Shown: positions 34,810 through 44,823 of the stretch, piece after piece
How positions within the stretch are numbered: the stretch's first letter is position 1
How the letters are laid out: the number at the start of each line of letters is the position of its first letter
Source of the DNA: Trichothecium roseum
Lineage: Eukaryota > Ascomycota > Sordariomycetes > Hypocreales
Reading direction: 5' to 3'
NCBI GenBank assembly: GCA_026184415.1
Contig: CM047945.1
Location: 372,001-436,000 of the forward strand
DNA: 64,000 bases
Made by a program: the position numbers and the translations under genes
Notes under the pieces: model-generated
The model's input: only the letters and a program-made list of their open reading frames with translations
Databases searched by the model: none
Told to the model about the DNA's origin: nothing

Positions 34810-35771
34810 ATGAAGTTCTCTCGCCCATCTTCCCTGCGCAGCATCACACAACGCCTCGCCGCCGTCTGCCGCAATAACAACCATAAACCCAGAACACTCC
34901 GGACGAGAGCCGAAAAATCACTCGCCATGTCGTGGATGTGCTCTTCAGACACCAACGCAGGGCTCATCGAGAACATGTACAAGAATGGGCTTATCGAGGA
35001 CATCCGCATCAAGGACGCCTTTCTCAAGGTACGGGCCGACATATTGTATTCACCGCTGTGGGATCGAGATTTTGTTCATGCTAAGTATGCTGAATGATAG
35101 GTCGATAGAGCATACTACGCGCCTTCGTTCCCCTACGAAGACTCCCCCCAGGGCATAGGCCACAGCGCCACCATCTCCGCCCCGCACATGCACGCCTATG
35201 CCTGCAAGCACCTCCTACCGTATCTACACCCAGCCGTCAAGCCTTCTTCGCCGATACGGGTGCTCGATATCGGCTCCGGGTCTGGCTATCTGACCCACGT
35301 CCTCGCGGAGCTGGTCGAGGAGCACAACGATGCTATCGTCGTCGGTCTGGAGCACATCCGGGCTCTCAAGGAGCTGGGCGAGGCCAACATGGCCAAGGGC
35401 GAAAACGGGAAGCGTTTGCTGGAGCGGGGAAAAGTTCGATTCCGGGTTGGCGATGGAAGGAAGGGGTGGACCGGCGATGGCGACGAGGGCTGGGACGTGA
35501 TACACGTCGGGGCTGCCGCAGTCAGCATGCACCAGGAGCTGGTGGATCAGCTGCGGTCTCCGGGCTGGTATGTCTCTGTGTGGAAGCACATTATTCTAGC
35601 GGCTAATTTGATGTGAACAGTATGTTTATTCCCGTGGACGACTCCCCTGGAAGCATGAACCAATCGGTGTGGAAGGTGGAAAAAGACAAGGATGGGAAGC
35701 TGACGAAAGAATCACTGTTTGGTGTAAGATATGTCCCATTGACTGATGCTCCTGCAAGTGAGAGGCGGTAA
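34810..35771 (+). CDS. Protein-L-isoaspartate O-methyltransferase
   Basis: Three exons: 34810-35028, 35101-35567 and 35621-35771, 278 aa. The enzyme methylates abnormal L-isoaspartyl residues with S-adenosylmethionine to start repair of aged proteins. Visible signatures are ATISAPHMHA, the SAM-binding motif VLDIGSGSGYLT (Asp129 region), WDVIHVGAAA and the C-terminal MFIPVDD, which is rejoined correctly by the second splice. The usual cytosolic enzyme starts at MSWMCSSDTNAGLIENM, i.e. ATG 34927. The 39 extra residues from ATG 34810 are rich in Arg, Ser and Asn, with a single acidic residue, and look like a mitochondrial presequence. The two in-frame starts may therefore give mitochondrial and cytosolic forms. 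It is tail to tail with the broken gene at 35931-37753. Confidence 0.94.
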
Positions 35772-35930
35772 AAGCTCAAGATACATTAGATCACCACAAA
35801 AAAACATACAAGAGGCAAGCAGGATATATACCCAGAGCTTATGCGCAATTCACCCTCTTTTGCCACGCTAGATAGCAAACTTATGCAAAGCACACCTGGA
35901 CGCTTCTTACTACAGCATATCCAAGTCTTG

Positions 35931-37753
35931 CTACAAAAGCATGATGAGTCCCGCGTACATTTTGCTAACAAAACTTCCATCTTCTTTGCCTTTCGCGTTA
36001 TGTAATTCTCCATCTAGGCAACGACAAACTGCGCTGAAATAATTCGGGCTCTCGTTCCTGATGTCGGGAAGTACATGTTGGACCGCGGAGTAGTAGGCAT
36101 GAAGGTTTGAGGTGGATAGTCTGCCCGTTTGAGATAATATGCTGTGTCCCAACATGAGCTCGACGAGGATGAAGCCAAGGGAAAGCAAGGCAAGGTCCCG
36201 TGGCCGAGGTATTTCGTTACCAGCTAGCCCCTGTGGAGTGACAGCGGTAAATGGTTTTAGGATGAAGATTTCGTCAAACACGGATGAAGATGGCTTTTGC
36301 ATGAATACAATGTCGTCGGTTGAGAGCAGCTTTGGAATCCACGGCGTGCTGTGAAGTTGCAACTCGCTCGTGGCAATCACCACGGCAAGATTAATCTTGT
36401 CCATGTACGCGGGTTGAGGTACCATGTCCGACTCCTGTAGTACTTGCCTTAAAGTGAGCATCGGCCACGACTTGTTGTCGTCACCACCTGCCGCGTTGAT
36501 GGGATGAACCTCGTTGACCTTAGCCAGTATCGAATCGGATTCTGTGATGATGCCGTAGCATTTACCCTCCTTCAAATTATCAAGCGATCGTACCTCACGA
36601 CAAAGATTGCCTATCGTCTCGTACGGAGGCAGGTTAGGCTTTGCGACGGCATACGGCGGCCCATCCGCTATTAATCATCTGTTGGGCGTCTGAACAAGTG
36701 TCGTTGTGGACGAGAGCGCCGACAAGCTGGAAAACCTGACACTCAGCCGACTGGGTCTTTTCTTGTCCTCCTCCACCTCTCGCTCGGTGACGCGGGGGAT
36801 CTTTTCTGAAGTGATGCATGGCTTCGGTGCCTTCTTTACGGAGATGACATGCCCTCAGATGTGCGATGGCCTTTTCCGACCAGACGTGGCACCCCTCCCC
36901 CCCCCGCGCGGGTCAGCCGTGAGGTAGCAAAGGGTAAGATCCATCTCCAGGCCTCTGAGCGTCTCGGCCTCGGTTTCGGCGCGCATGATGTGCGGGGAAC
37001 GAGTCGTGAGCTTGAGTCTGACGCCGTGGTTGCAGGCGCAGGAGAGGCTCTTCTTCAGCGCGTAGTACACTCCGACGGAGAGATCCCGAAGCAGGGATAT
37101 GAGCTTCACCTGCGATCTGTCCTACCGCAAAGGTTCGAGCTCGATGCCTTGGCTAGTCAGCGTCTCCAGGTGGGCGACCCCGTCACGGATGTTGGAGAGA
37201 AGCTCCATGTAGATGGACTGTCTCAAGGAGAATCTCGGACGCTTGATCTCTCTTTCGATAGATGGCAGGCAACCGTCGGGCTGAGAACTTTGGTAAGCAT
37301 TTGCTCCCATCGATAGTAGCTTCTGAAACAGGGAGTATCGTGTGTGTTTGTGCGAGGTCTGACTCACTTGACTGGTAGCGCCTACGCCCAACTTCTCTTG
37401 CAACCTCGTCATAGTACGCTCAATCCTCTCACGGTTTCCTCAAACATGTCCGCACAGTCGTTGAGACGGTCGAGGATTTTTCGTTTGATGTCTTTCCCTT
37501 TCCAGAGAGGACCGGTCGGGTCTTGGATCATGGCTTCCACGTCAGAGGGCGGAGCTAGCCCGTGGAGGAGCTTCTCGCAGACGTTTCTCAGTTTCATCTC
37601 TCCCATGACCAGGCCTCGTATCATGACCCTCCTCTCCTCGTCGTACTTCTTCCATCGCTTAATGGTGGTCAGGCCGCCGTTGTAGCGTTCGAGCGCGGAT
37701 ATCAGGAGCGGTATGCTCCCGAGCACGACGCCTACCACTTTGAAGCTAGACAT
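35931..37753 (-). pseudogene. Broken DUF7580-type gene (fungal prion/NLR-associated family)
   Basis: From ATG 37753 the N terminus (VVGVVLGSIPLLISALERY, then WKKYDEERR, CEKLLHGL, GPLWKGKD) matches the hydrophobic-helix start of the large ascomycete family I know as DUF7580. The C-terminal part also fits: GIITESDSILAKV, SWPMLTLRQVL, DKINLAVVIATSELQL, LLSLGFILVELMLG. The reading frame is damaged. A one-base shift lies near 37420-37440, where EETVR should continue into ERIERTMTRLQEKLG. TAG follows at 37124-37122, then TGA at 36857-36855 and at 36677-36675, all in the one frame otherwise open to 35931. A probable 45-nt intron (GTGAGT...TTTCAG, about 37373-37329) is retained. Each nonsense codon is one C-to-T change from Gln or Arg. 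Function of the family is not established; some members are linked to heterokaryon-incompatibility-type signalling. Confidence 0.75.
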
Positions 37754-38552
37754 TGTGATTGCAGCGTGCGTGTGCGTTGCGTTTTGAGGTGTATTATGGT
37801 TTATGAGATACCATGTGATCACTTTGGAGAGAACCACGGCACCATATTTGTCTCGCGGGACATCTTATGGAGAGCCAAGGCGTGGCCTCCGCGACCTCTA
37901 CCCCTCTGCAGATTGGCTGAACTTTGGTAATTATGAAACGATTCGCTAACCATGACGGCAATGGGTGGGACAGGCCGCTGCCTGGTTCGCTTAGGTTGTG
38001 AATAACGACGTGGAATTGGACAGGTTCGAGCGGCGTTACTGATGCGCAGCAGTATGCAAGCAATGAAGTGCTGTAACGTAAAGAGAGTCCAATGGCGGAG
38101 CAGGACGACGGATGTACAGAGTTTCAAGACACCAGGAATAGTTCGTGATTTGGAGAGGGGAAGTATTCGATGATCTTCTATCCTTTTAATACGAGATACC
38201 ACATGTGGTGTGTGTCATACCTGTGTCTTCCCCCTACAACATATGCCGGCCCCCTTCTCAGCACATAAATCTTCGTCGGCGTTGGCCTTTGGGATATCGG
38301 GCGGCATCTCTCAATATCGAATACACTGTGACTTGGTATGTGTGCAAGTGATAGCCTCCGACTCTAGTCGTTATTATCAGGGTTGCCAGAACGGGTAGGT
38401 ACAAATAAACCCCTTGACACAATCGCTGTATCATGCCCTGCATGACCAGCATAGCACAGAGACTTGCGTGTTATGAAGAGTAGAAAACCTCAGCTGTCTC
38501 CCGCTTCTAACTACTACTACTACTAACTACCTACTACAACCGCTTGCTCACC
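37754..38552. other. Intergenic between divergent broken genes
   Basis: Shared upstream region of the DUF7580-type pseudogene (-) and the C2H2-type pseudogene (+). CTACTACTACTAACTAC repeats occur at 38510-38535 just before the latter's start. No gene is supported. Confidence 0.5.
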
Positions 38553-40450
38553 ATGAACAATAATCCACTCCTCAGCATCCTTACGAGAGACTGCCTCGCA
38601 CTAACAAAGGACTTTGCTACCAAACTTAAAACAAGCGACGCAGAACTACCAAAAGGTCTTGACGTAAACGTCTCAGATCAAGCATGCCGCCTCGCGGTCT
38701 GGGTCGGTAATATCGGCGCTCACAAAACAGGGAACAGCTCTCTGGAATTCCGCCTGCGAGATGCGCCGCGCATTAAGGGCGCCGTGGTCGGCCTCTTGAG
38801 TGACCTGAAGCGGACTCTGGAGGACGGGCTGGCCGTGTTGGGGGGAAAGGTGACGCCCTGAGACGAACTGTCCGAAGACGAGGAGGAAGGGGACATATCC
38901 AGCGACCAAGGCGAGCCGAAGATGGAACTGGAACAGATCTCCATTCACGTGGAGGACCTGGTCGATTACCTGCTCCGCACGAGCATCACCATCAGGAGCC
39001 CGGCGCCGCACGCCCGCCTCTTCGCCTCGTCCGCCGCCGCCAACCTGGCGCACTACGAAAAGTACGACGTCGAGCACGTGCGGTCAAAGTTTCCCGGCGT
39101 CGACGGCTGGCTCGCCGAGCGCCTCAGCCAGGCCAACACCAGGAGGCGGGAGTACTTCAAGTACCGCAAGGCTCACCGCAAGCGGCTGGCCCAGGGCCTC
39201 GCGGGCGAGGAAGAGGCTGGCGGCGCGCCCAGCACCAAGGCGTCCTCCCTGCCCGACACGTGCAAGGCGACTCCGAGGCGGACGAGGATTGCCTTTCGTG
39301 GACGTCTTACGCTACGACCAGACCTGATTCGGGGCAGATGAGGTTGCTTCTACGGCCACTGGAGGCGGATAAGGGGCCGTTTGAGTGCCCTCTCTGTTTT
39401 ATGATTGTGACCATATCGGATACCAGAAGCTGGAAGTAAGTCCCCGTCCCGCGTCCCCAGCGTACTTCACATTACGAATATGCCCTACACTTGTCCCCCT
39501 TTTAAAGGCCACGGGGGGCTTTGCCCACATTCCCAAAATACCCCATCATATAATTTTACCACGAAAAATGAAGGTCGCCGTTGCATGTCGACGTACGCTG
39601 ACACAGAGTTAGGAAGCATGTGTTTGGTGACCTTAGACCCTACATGTGCCTCGAGGAGACGTGCTCCTGTGCAGGCCAGGAATTCGAGCGTCGACGCGAG
39701 TGGCTATTCCACATGAAAGAGGCCCATTGGAGAACCTACCACTGCCCCTCAGGGTGCGGCAAATGGTTCGCGTCGCGCGCAAAGTGCAGACAGCACGTGG
39801 AGGCGACACATGCCATGCAAATCCCGCCGGGTTGCCTGGACGCGCAGATCAAACTGCACTCGGAAGATATTAACGACGAGTCGTCTCTGGCCTGCCCCCT
39901 GTGCGGAGAAGAGCAGAGGAGTGTCAAGCTGTACCAGCGCCACGTCGGCCGGCATCAAGAGCAGCTGTCCTTGTTCGCCCTTCCGAGCCTGGAGTCTGAA
40001 GAGAGCGACGCAGACTCGTCCACCTCGTCATCATCTTCCTCTTCCTCCAAATCCTCCCGCAAGAGTAACACAGGTCGGGTACATGACCTGCCCGGCAAGG
40101 ACGAGGACAAGGACAAGTCGGTTGCCACCCCGCCACACACAGCAGAGGCTCTGTTCAACACGCATGATGCCGCGTTAGACTCTGCGCGGCCCATGATGTG
40201 CGGTTTTTGCACGGACAAGATGTGCCAGTCTTACACGGCCTCCGGCATCCGGGCGCACGTGGAGGAAGAACACGCGGAGCTGTACAAGCTGACCTTTGCG
40301 AGATGCTACCTGGGCAAAGACCGGCACTCGCTGAGCCCCTCCACAGAGTGCGGCATCTGCAAGGGGCTCTTCTACAATCCTAAATGCCCGGGTAGGAATT
40401 TCGGGTTTTGCATCATCTCGGATCAAAAGGGGGGCGAATCCTCCTCTTGA
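38553..40450 (+). pseudogene. Broken C2H2 zinc-finger gene of a fungal multicopy family
   Basis: The layout matches a large ascomycete family: a helical N-terminal region (about 38553-39250, including DLVDYLLRTS, AHYEKYDVEHVRSKFP and ANTRRREYFKYR), then a C2H2 array. The array includes FECPLCF, WKKHVFGDLRPYMC, EWLFHMKEAHW, CPSGCGKWFASRAKCRQH and CPLCGEEQRSVKLYQRHVGRH, ending in EQLSLFALPSLE. An extra Ser-rich linker and further Cys/His clusters follow to 40450. An intron fits at 39436-39612 (GTAAGT, TTAG) and restores WKKHVF exactly. Two lesions are visible: an in-frame TGA at 38859-38861 (CGA expected one change away) and a frame change between about 39255 and 39269, after which DSEADED...GPFECPLCF is in a different frame. 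Without these the product would be roughly 570 aa. The downstream half could still be expressed from an internal start. Confidence 0.7.
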
Positions 40451-41788
40451 GCTGCCGATTCGCTCTCGAGGGCCCATGGCAGGACCTGTGGGAGTTAGTT
40501 GGTCCCATTGTGTGGGCTTGATTGGACCGATTCGGAAAGTTTTATGAAGAGCTTTTTTTCTTTGTCTTTTGTCTTTTCTTTACCGGAAATTCGCAGGTCA
40601 CATTGGCGAGTAGTTAGTGTATACATGGACTTCTGCATGCGTGCCTACCACTAAACGGTTGCACGGCGAGGTGAGCTTGTATGAGAGCGCGTGTTTTGCG
40701 TAACGCTGTGCGCTTGGTGGTGCCTTGCAAGGGCCCCTCTTTATGCACACGGAAAGCTGGCTGCAAGCCTATTGAATGTTACTTTTGTTATTTTTCGAGA
40801 AACGATACATGCCGCAATAGAGTGGTGATATACGGCGTAGTACGGATTACGGATCACGGGTCGTGTACAGGGAGCACACGATACGTGCTGCCCTTCACGG
40901 TAGTACCGCGTATAAGCCAAGGTTTGGGAGGAAAGAGAACTCTGAGGAGTCAGGGTACGAGCCGGACTTGGTGTGTGTATCTTCTTTTTATCTAAATGGT
41001 CCTACGTGGAAGCGACAGCTGTTCTTGTCTATTTACGCACATGTGAAACGATACATGTTAGACTCTGAGAATGCGTGAGAAGACGTGGGATATGCCCCCT
41101 TACCTGGGCTGACGTTGGGAAAAAGAGAAAGAAAATTGAGTGGGTTGACATATCTAATCACGGGGATTTACATGCAATGAGCTTAATAAAGACATCTCCG
41201 AGAAGGACAGCTTGAAGGGAGTTACCGTGCCTTGGTCGTACAAAGAGAAGAAGAAAAGTCCGAGGGCGGGTGACAGACTTGGGTGCATAGTACATTGTGC
41301 TCCGTGTGCTGGATATTGGCGTATTTGGAATGATAAATGATGGACGGGGAAGGGGTGTGCCGAAAAGCCAATTGCTTTCCTGCATTTGCTCCTTTAGTGC
41401 CATGCCATATCTTATGTTCTTAAGCCAATGCTTTTGATTTATTATTAGCGGCGCATTTCACTTGCATGGTGCACATTGTTATGGGGGGGGAAATATCTAT
41501 AAAAAAAATTGCATTCCGGACAGCAAGTATTCTTCATAATTCTTCTAGTAAATCTAAAAAAACGGAAGAGAAAATAGAGAGAAAAACGAAGAAATGGAGA
41601 AGCGGAAGCACAATTGAACCATAGGCAATCCCCCCAATACAAGACCACCACAATCCCAACAATTTAGTGTTTCAACCTTAGATACACGAGCCGCTACCAG
41701 AAGCCGCGAGCTCTAGAAGCTCTTTCGGGAGAACTCCCCTCTTTCCAAAAGATAGGAAACCGGTCTCGATTTCATGTTGTCGCTAGCT
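40451..41788. other. Intergenic region, no supported gene
   Basis: About 1.3 kb without a recognisable gene. T-rich stretches near 40560 and 41470-41560 look like UTR or spacer sequence. Short frames are present on both strands but carry no motif. Confidence 0.45.
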
Positions 41789-42580
41789 TTACAGCAGGGC
41801 AGCCGCGACGAGAACGGCCAGGCCGGCAGCAACGCCGCCAGCAATCCTGCCAGCGCCGGAGATGGGGGGAGGGGGAGGCAGCGAGGGCGTCTCGGCGGCG
41901 CGGCACCCCTCGGCCGGGCAGGGCGTGGGCGTGGAGCGGGGAGGGGCGGGCAGCGTGGGGCAGTGGTCGGGGCAGAAGGGGATGGGGCACCCTTCGGGCG
42001 GGCAGCCGGGGCATCCCTCGGCGGGGCAGGGGGCGCAGACGTCGGGATGGCACTCGCGGGGGCAGTTCTCGCCGGGGCAGGTGGCGTCTGCGGGGGGCGT
42101 CTTGTCCTCCTCGCATCCTTCGCCGGGGCATTTCTCCCCGACGGTCTCGGTGGGAGGGGGGCAGCTTTCGCCGCTGCATTCCTTCTCGGGGCAGCTGTCG
42201 CCGTCACACTTTTCAGGAGCGCAGTCCTCGCCGTCGCAAGGAGGCGCGGGGCAGTTCTCGCCCTCGCACTTCTCGGGACAGCCCTCGCCGGGGCATGCGG
42301 CCTCGCCGTTGTCCTTGCCGCAGTCACCGTTGGAGCAGTCGCCCTCTCCCTCTTCCTGGCGGCTAGGGCAGTCGGGGACCTCGGGGCCGCAGTCCAAGAT
42401 GGTCTGGATGACGACCTCCTCCTTGACAACCGTGGATGGCGCCGGCATGATCACGGGCGTGGCCATGCTATCGTCGTAGGCGACGGGGGCGGTCTCGTCG
42501 CAAGGCTCGTCCGGGCCATTGTCGTTGGCGGTGGCGATGGAGGCGACGGCCAGGAGGGTAAGGATGTTCTTGAGCGACAT
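41789..42580 (-). CDS. GPI-anchored-type surface protein with acidic Cys-Pro repeats
   Basis: Single exon, 263 aa. Residues 1 to about 19 form a signal peptide (MSLKNILTLLAVASIATA). The body contains 29 cysteines spaced by short acidic loops. Repeated units of the type CPGEGC, CEGENC, CDGEDC, CDGDSC, CSGESC, CPGENC and CPAEGC run from about residue 85 to 230, in a Pro-rich context. The last ~20 residues are small and hydrophobic after a Ser-Gly-Ala site (PISGAGRIAGGVAAG...), the pattern of a GPI attachment signal. No known domain is evident. A cell-wall or plasma-membrane surface role is likely. The acidic Cys loops could bind metal or form a disulfide ladder, but neither is shown by the sequence. 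The opposite strand is also open because of the GC-rich repeats and is a shadow. Confidence 0.82.
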   Translation of the reverse strand: MSLKNILTLLAVASIATANDNGPDEPCDETAPVAYDDSMATPVIMPAPSTVVKEEVVIQTILDCGPEVPDCPSRQEEGEGDCSNGDCGKDNGEAACPGEGCPEKCEGENCPAPPCDGEDCAPEKCDGDSCPEKECSGESCPPPTETVGEKCPGEGCEEDKTPPADATCPGENCPRECHPDVCAPCPAEGCPGCPPEGCPIPFCPDHCPTLPAPPRSTPTPCPAEGCRAAETPSLPPPPPISGAGRIAGGVAAGLAVLVAAALL

Positions 42581-44476
42581 TGTGTGCAGGGGTGATGATG
42601 CTCCTTTTAAAATATTATAAATGCTTAGATGGAAAGAATCAAAGACTCAGGTCTGGAAAAAAAGAGTAGGAAACTGTAATGAAGGACTACAAGTTGGTCT
42701 CTATACTGCGTGCTGCCGGATTAATGACTTTGAAGATGGTGGCGATGATGATTATGATGATGAGAAAGGTCAGGTATCTTCCGGGCAAAGGTTGACGGGC
42801 TTTATAGATGTGAGAAATGCAGACTCTCAAGCCTTTTTTCCGAATGTTTCCCGTCAAAACACACACACACACACACATACGCGCACACACCTTTGCCTCT
42901 CTCATCTCAACTGAGTCTCTCTCCGACGCTGAATCAGGGCGCGGTATGGAATTACACCTACACATGCACATCCCGTATCAAGAAGAGACTCTCTCCAAGA
43001 AATTGGAGGGTCAGAGGGGGCAGATGTCCGCCCGACGATCCGAACAAAAGGGGGGCCCTTCATTCCGGGACGAGGCTCTGACTAAAAGGGCGGCTCATTG
43101 GGGCCCTGCAGCGGGAGGACGAGGCGGCACACGGAGAGGCTGACGGTTTGTCTGAGACATGATGGGCGCGAGGCTGGCTCTACCTAGTTCGAGGGCTGAG
43201 CGTGCGCGGGCTTGGCGGGGACATTCCTCGGGGAGAATGCTAGAGTGTGAGGTAAAGGGGGTTGCTTGTTGAAGGGAAGTTAGGGGCGCAGAGATTAAGA
43301 TAGGGGTCTGTCTTGTTCTGTTGCTCTGTTGGCGAAGATGATCGGACCGTAAATGGTAGCTGCTGAAATGCCAGCAACTTGGAGTTGTGCACACAACTTG
43401 GCTACTTGGGTGGATTATTCCCAACACGCAGTATCACATGGTGGGGCGGAGAAAGACAAGACGAGCACACCGTAAGGCATACGGAATACGGAATACCCCT
43501 TACTACCTATGTATGATGTCATAGAGGGTAACGAGAGAACGGAGCGTGTTGATTCAGGCCAATTTTCCAATTCCAACTGTGCAGATTACGGGGGACTGGA
43601 TGCCTCTTTTTGTTTTACCCCGTCAATGGGGGAAGTGACGCATCTTTTGCTGAGCCATCCCTGCAACCCCGGATCACGATCGATCCCGTCTGGTCTTTTG
43701 AGCTTGTCAGGCGTGAACGAGGTCGATGCTGAGAGAAATACAACAAGGCGTGGCAGCGAGTATATAAAGATGGCGAGGCTGTAAGTGTCTGCGGTCTTGG
43801 CGATGAATATGGTACCACCTTCCCTATGCGATCAGCTCTTTTTTATGGATAGTTTAATAGCATGCATATACGGTGTACCGAGTAATATTATATGTAGACT
43901 GGTGGACTGCATCTTTCTTTGCAGCAGATCCTCGAGGCTCTTCCCTCTTTGCCTAACAGTAGTATTGACTCTGTACCTACCTAATTTTTCTTCTTCTTTG
44001 TTCCTTCTTCCTGGACGCGGTGGTGCCTTCCTCTTTGTTTACTTTGTTTACTTTGTTTACTTTGTCCCAGCATGATGTCACACTAAGGTAACGTCCCGAG
44101 AATCAGGGGAAGTCGCGTCCCGCAGTCCCCCGCAGCAGCCAATGAGAAGCAAGAAAAAGCTCCCATTGGCAGGTCCCTGCAGCTATGACGCACCCCCAGT
44201 TGGTTCCTTAAAAGCACCTGGCCAGACAATGGAAGAGCTTGAGCAAATCTTAGAAATTGCTTTTGGTTGATCTTAAAGTGCGTCGCTTCTGTATCCCGTA
44301 GACGGAAATCAAACCCATCCATCCATATCATCTTGATTCCACCAATCTTGTTGTTTTCCCCAACCGTGTTCAAACTTCGTCTTTCCTTCTACCGTTTTGG
44401 GTTCAAGACATTACAATTTGCCTTCTCAGCCAATCTCGCTGGTTACAACTACACAACACACAAGCACACACACATA
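42581..44476. other. Intergenic; contains CA repeat and forkhead-type motif array
   Basis: Upstream region of the surface-protein gene (-) and of the DUF7726-type gene (+). A CA microsatellite lies at 42859-42894. TACGGAATACGGAATAC, a variant of the dispersed motif, is near 43478. A tandem TTTGTTTAC array lies at 44033-44065. No supported gene is present. Confidence 0.5.
44033..44065 (+). promoter_or_regulatory. Tandem forkhead-type binding motifs
   Basis: Three exact head-to-tail copies of a 9-nt unit CTTTGTTTA, plus part of a fourth, give three consecutive TGTTTAC sequences (complement GTAAACA), which fit the forkhead consensus RYMAAYA. They lie about 410-440 bp upstream of the ATG at 44477 and 760 bp upstream of the DUF7726-type reading frame. 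Regulation by a forkhead factor is an inference; the array could also be a simple tandem repeat. Confidence 0.35.
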
Positions 44477-44823
44477 ATGAGTCTGATTAGCGTAGTGGCC
44501 GCTGACGGCGACCCGCTGGCAAACTTCATGGGCTTTGCCAGTGCAGAGGCCGACATGGACAAGGAGAACACAAACCGCTCTGCCGGGAGCAAGGGCTCCA
44601 AAAGCACCAGTCTCAAGAAGCTGCCCAACACGACACGAGCGCCGCCGCAAACGCGCCACTGGCCCCGGTAGCAGCCAACGTACCCAAGTCCTCGGCCAAG
44701 CCCCCCGCCGCGAGCCGGAAGCGCAAGTCGGACGCCGCCAGCGAAGAGTAGCAAAATATTAAGAGCATCATGTTCCCCCCGGACATGGAGGATATTGACG
44801 ACTAAGACCCGCGTCTGCTAGAC

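Noticed and set aside
38020..38060. GGTTCGAGC sequence suggestive of a tRNA T-arm
   Set aside because: No matching acceptor stem, anticodon arm or D-arm at the right spacing.
41774..42595. 273-codon + strand frame opposite the surface-protein gene
   Set aside because: Gly/Ala-rich antisense of the Cys-Pro repeats; lacks a signal peptide or motif, whereas the - frame has both a signal peptide and a GPI-type tail.
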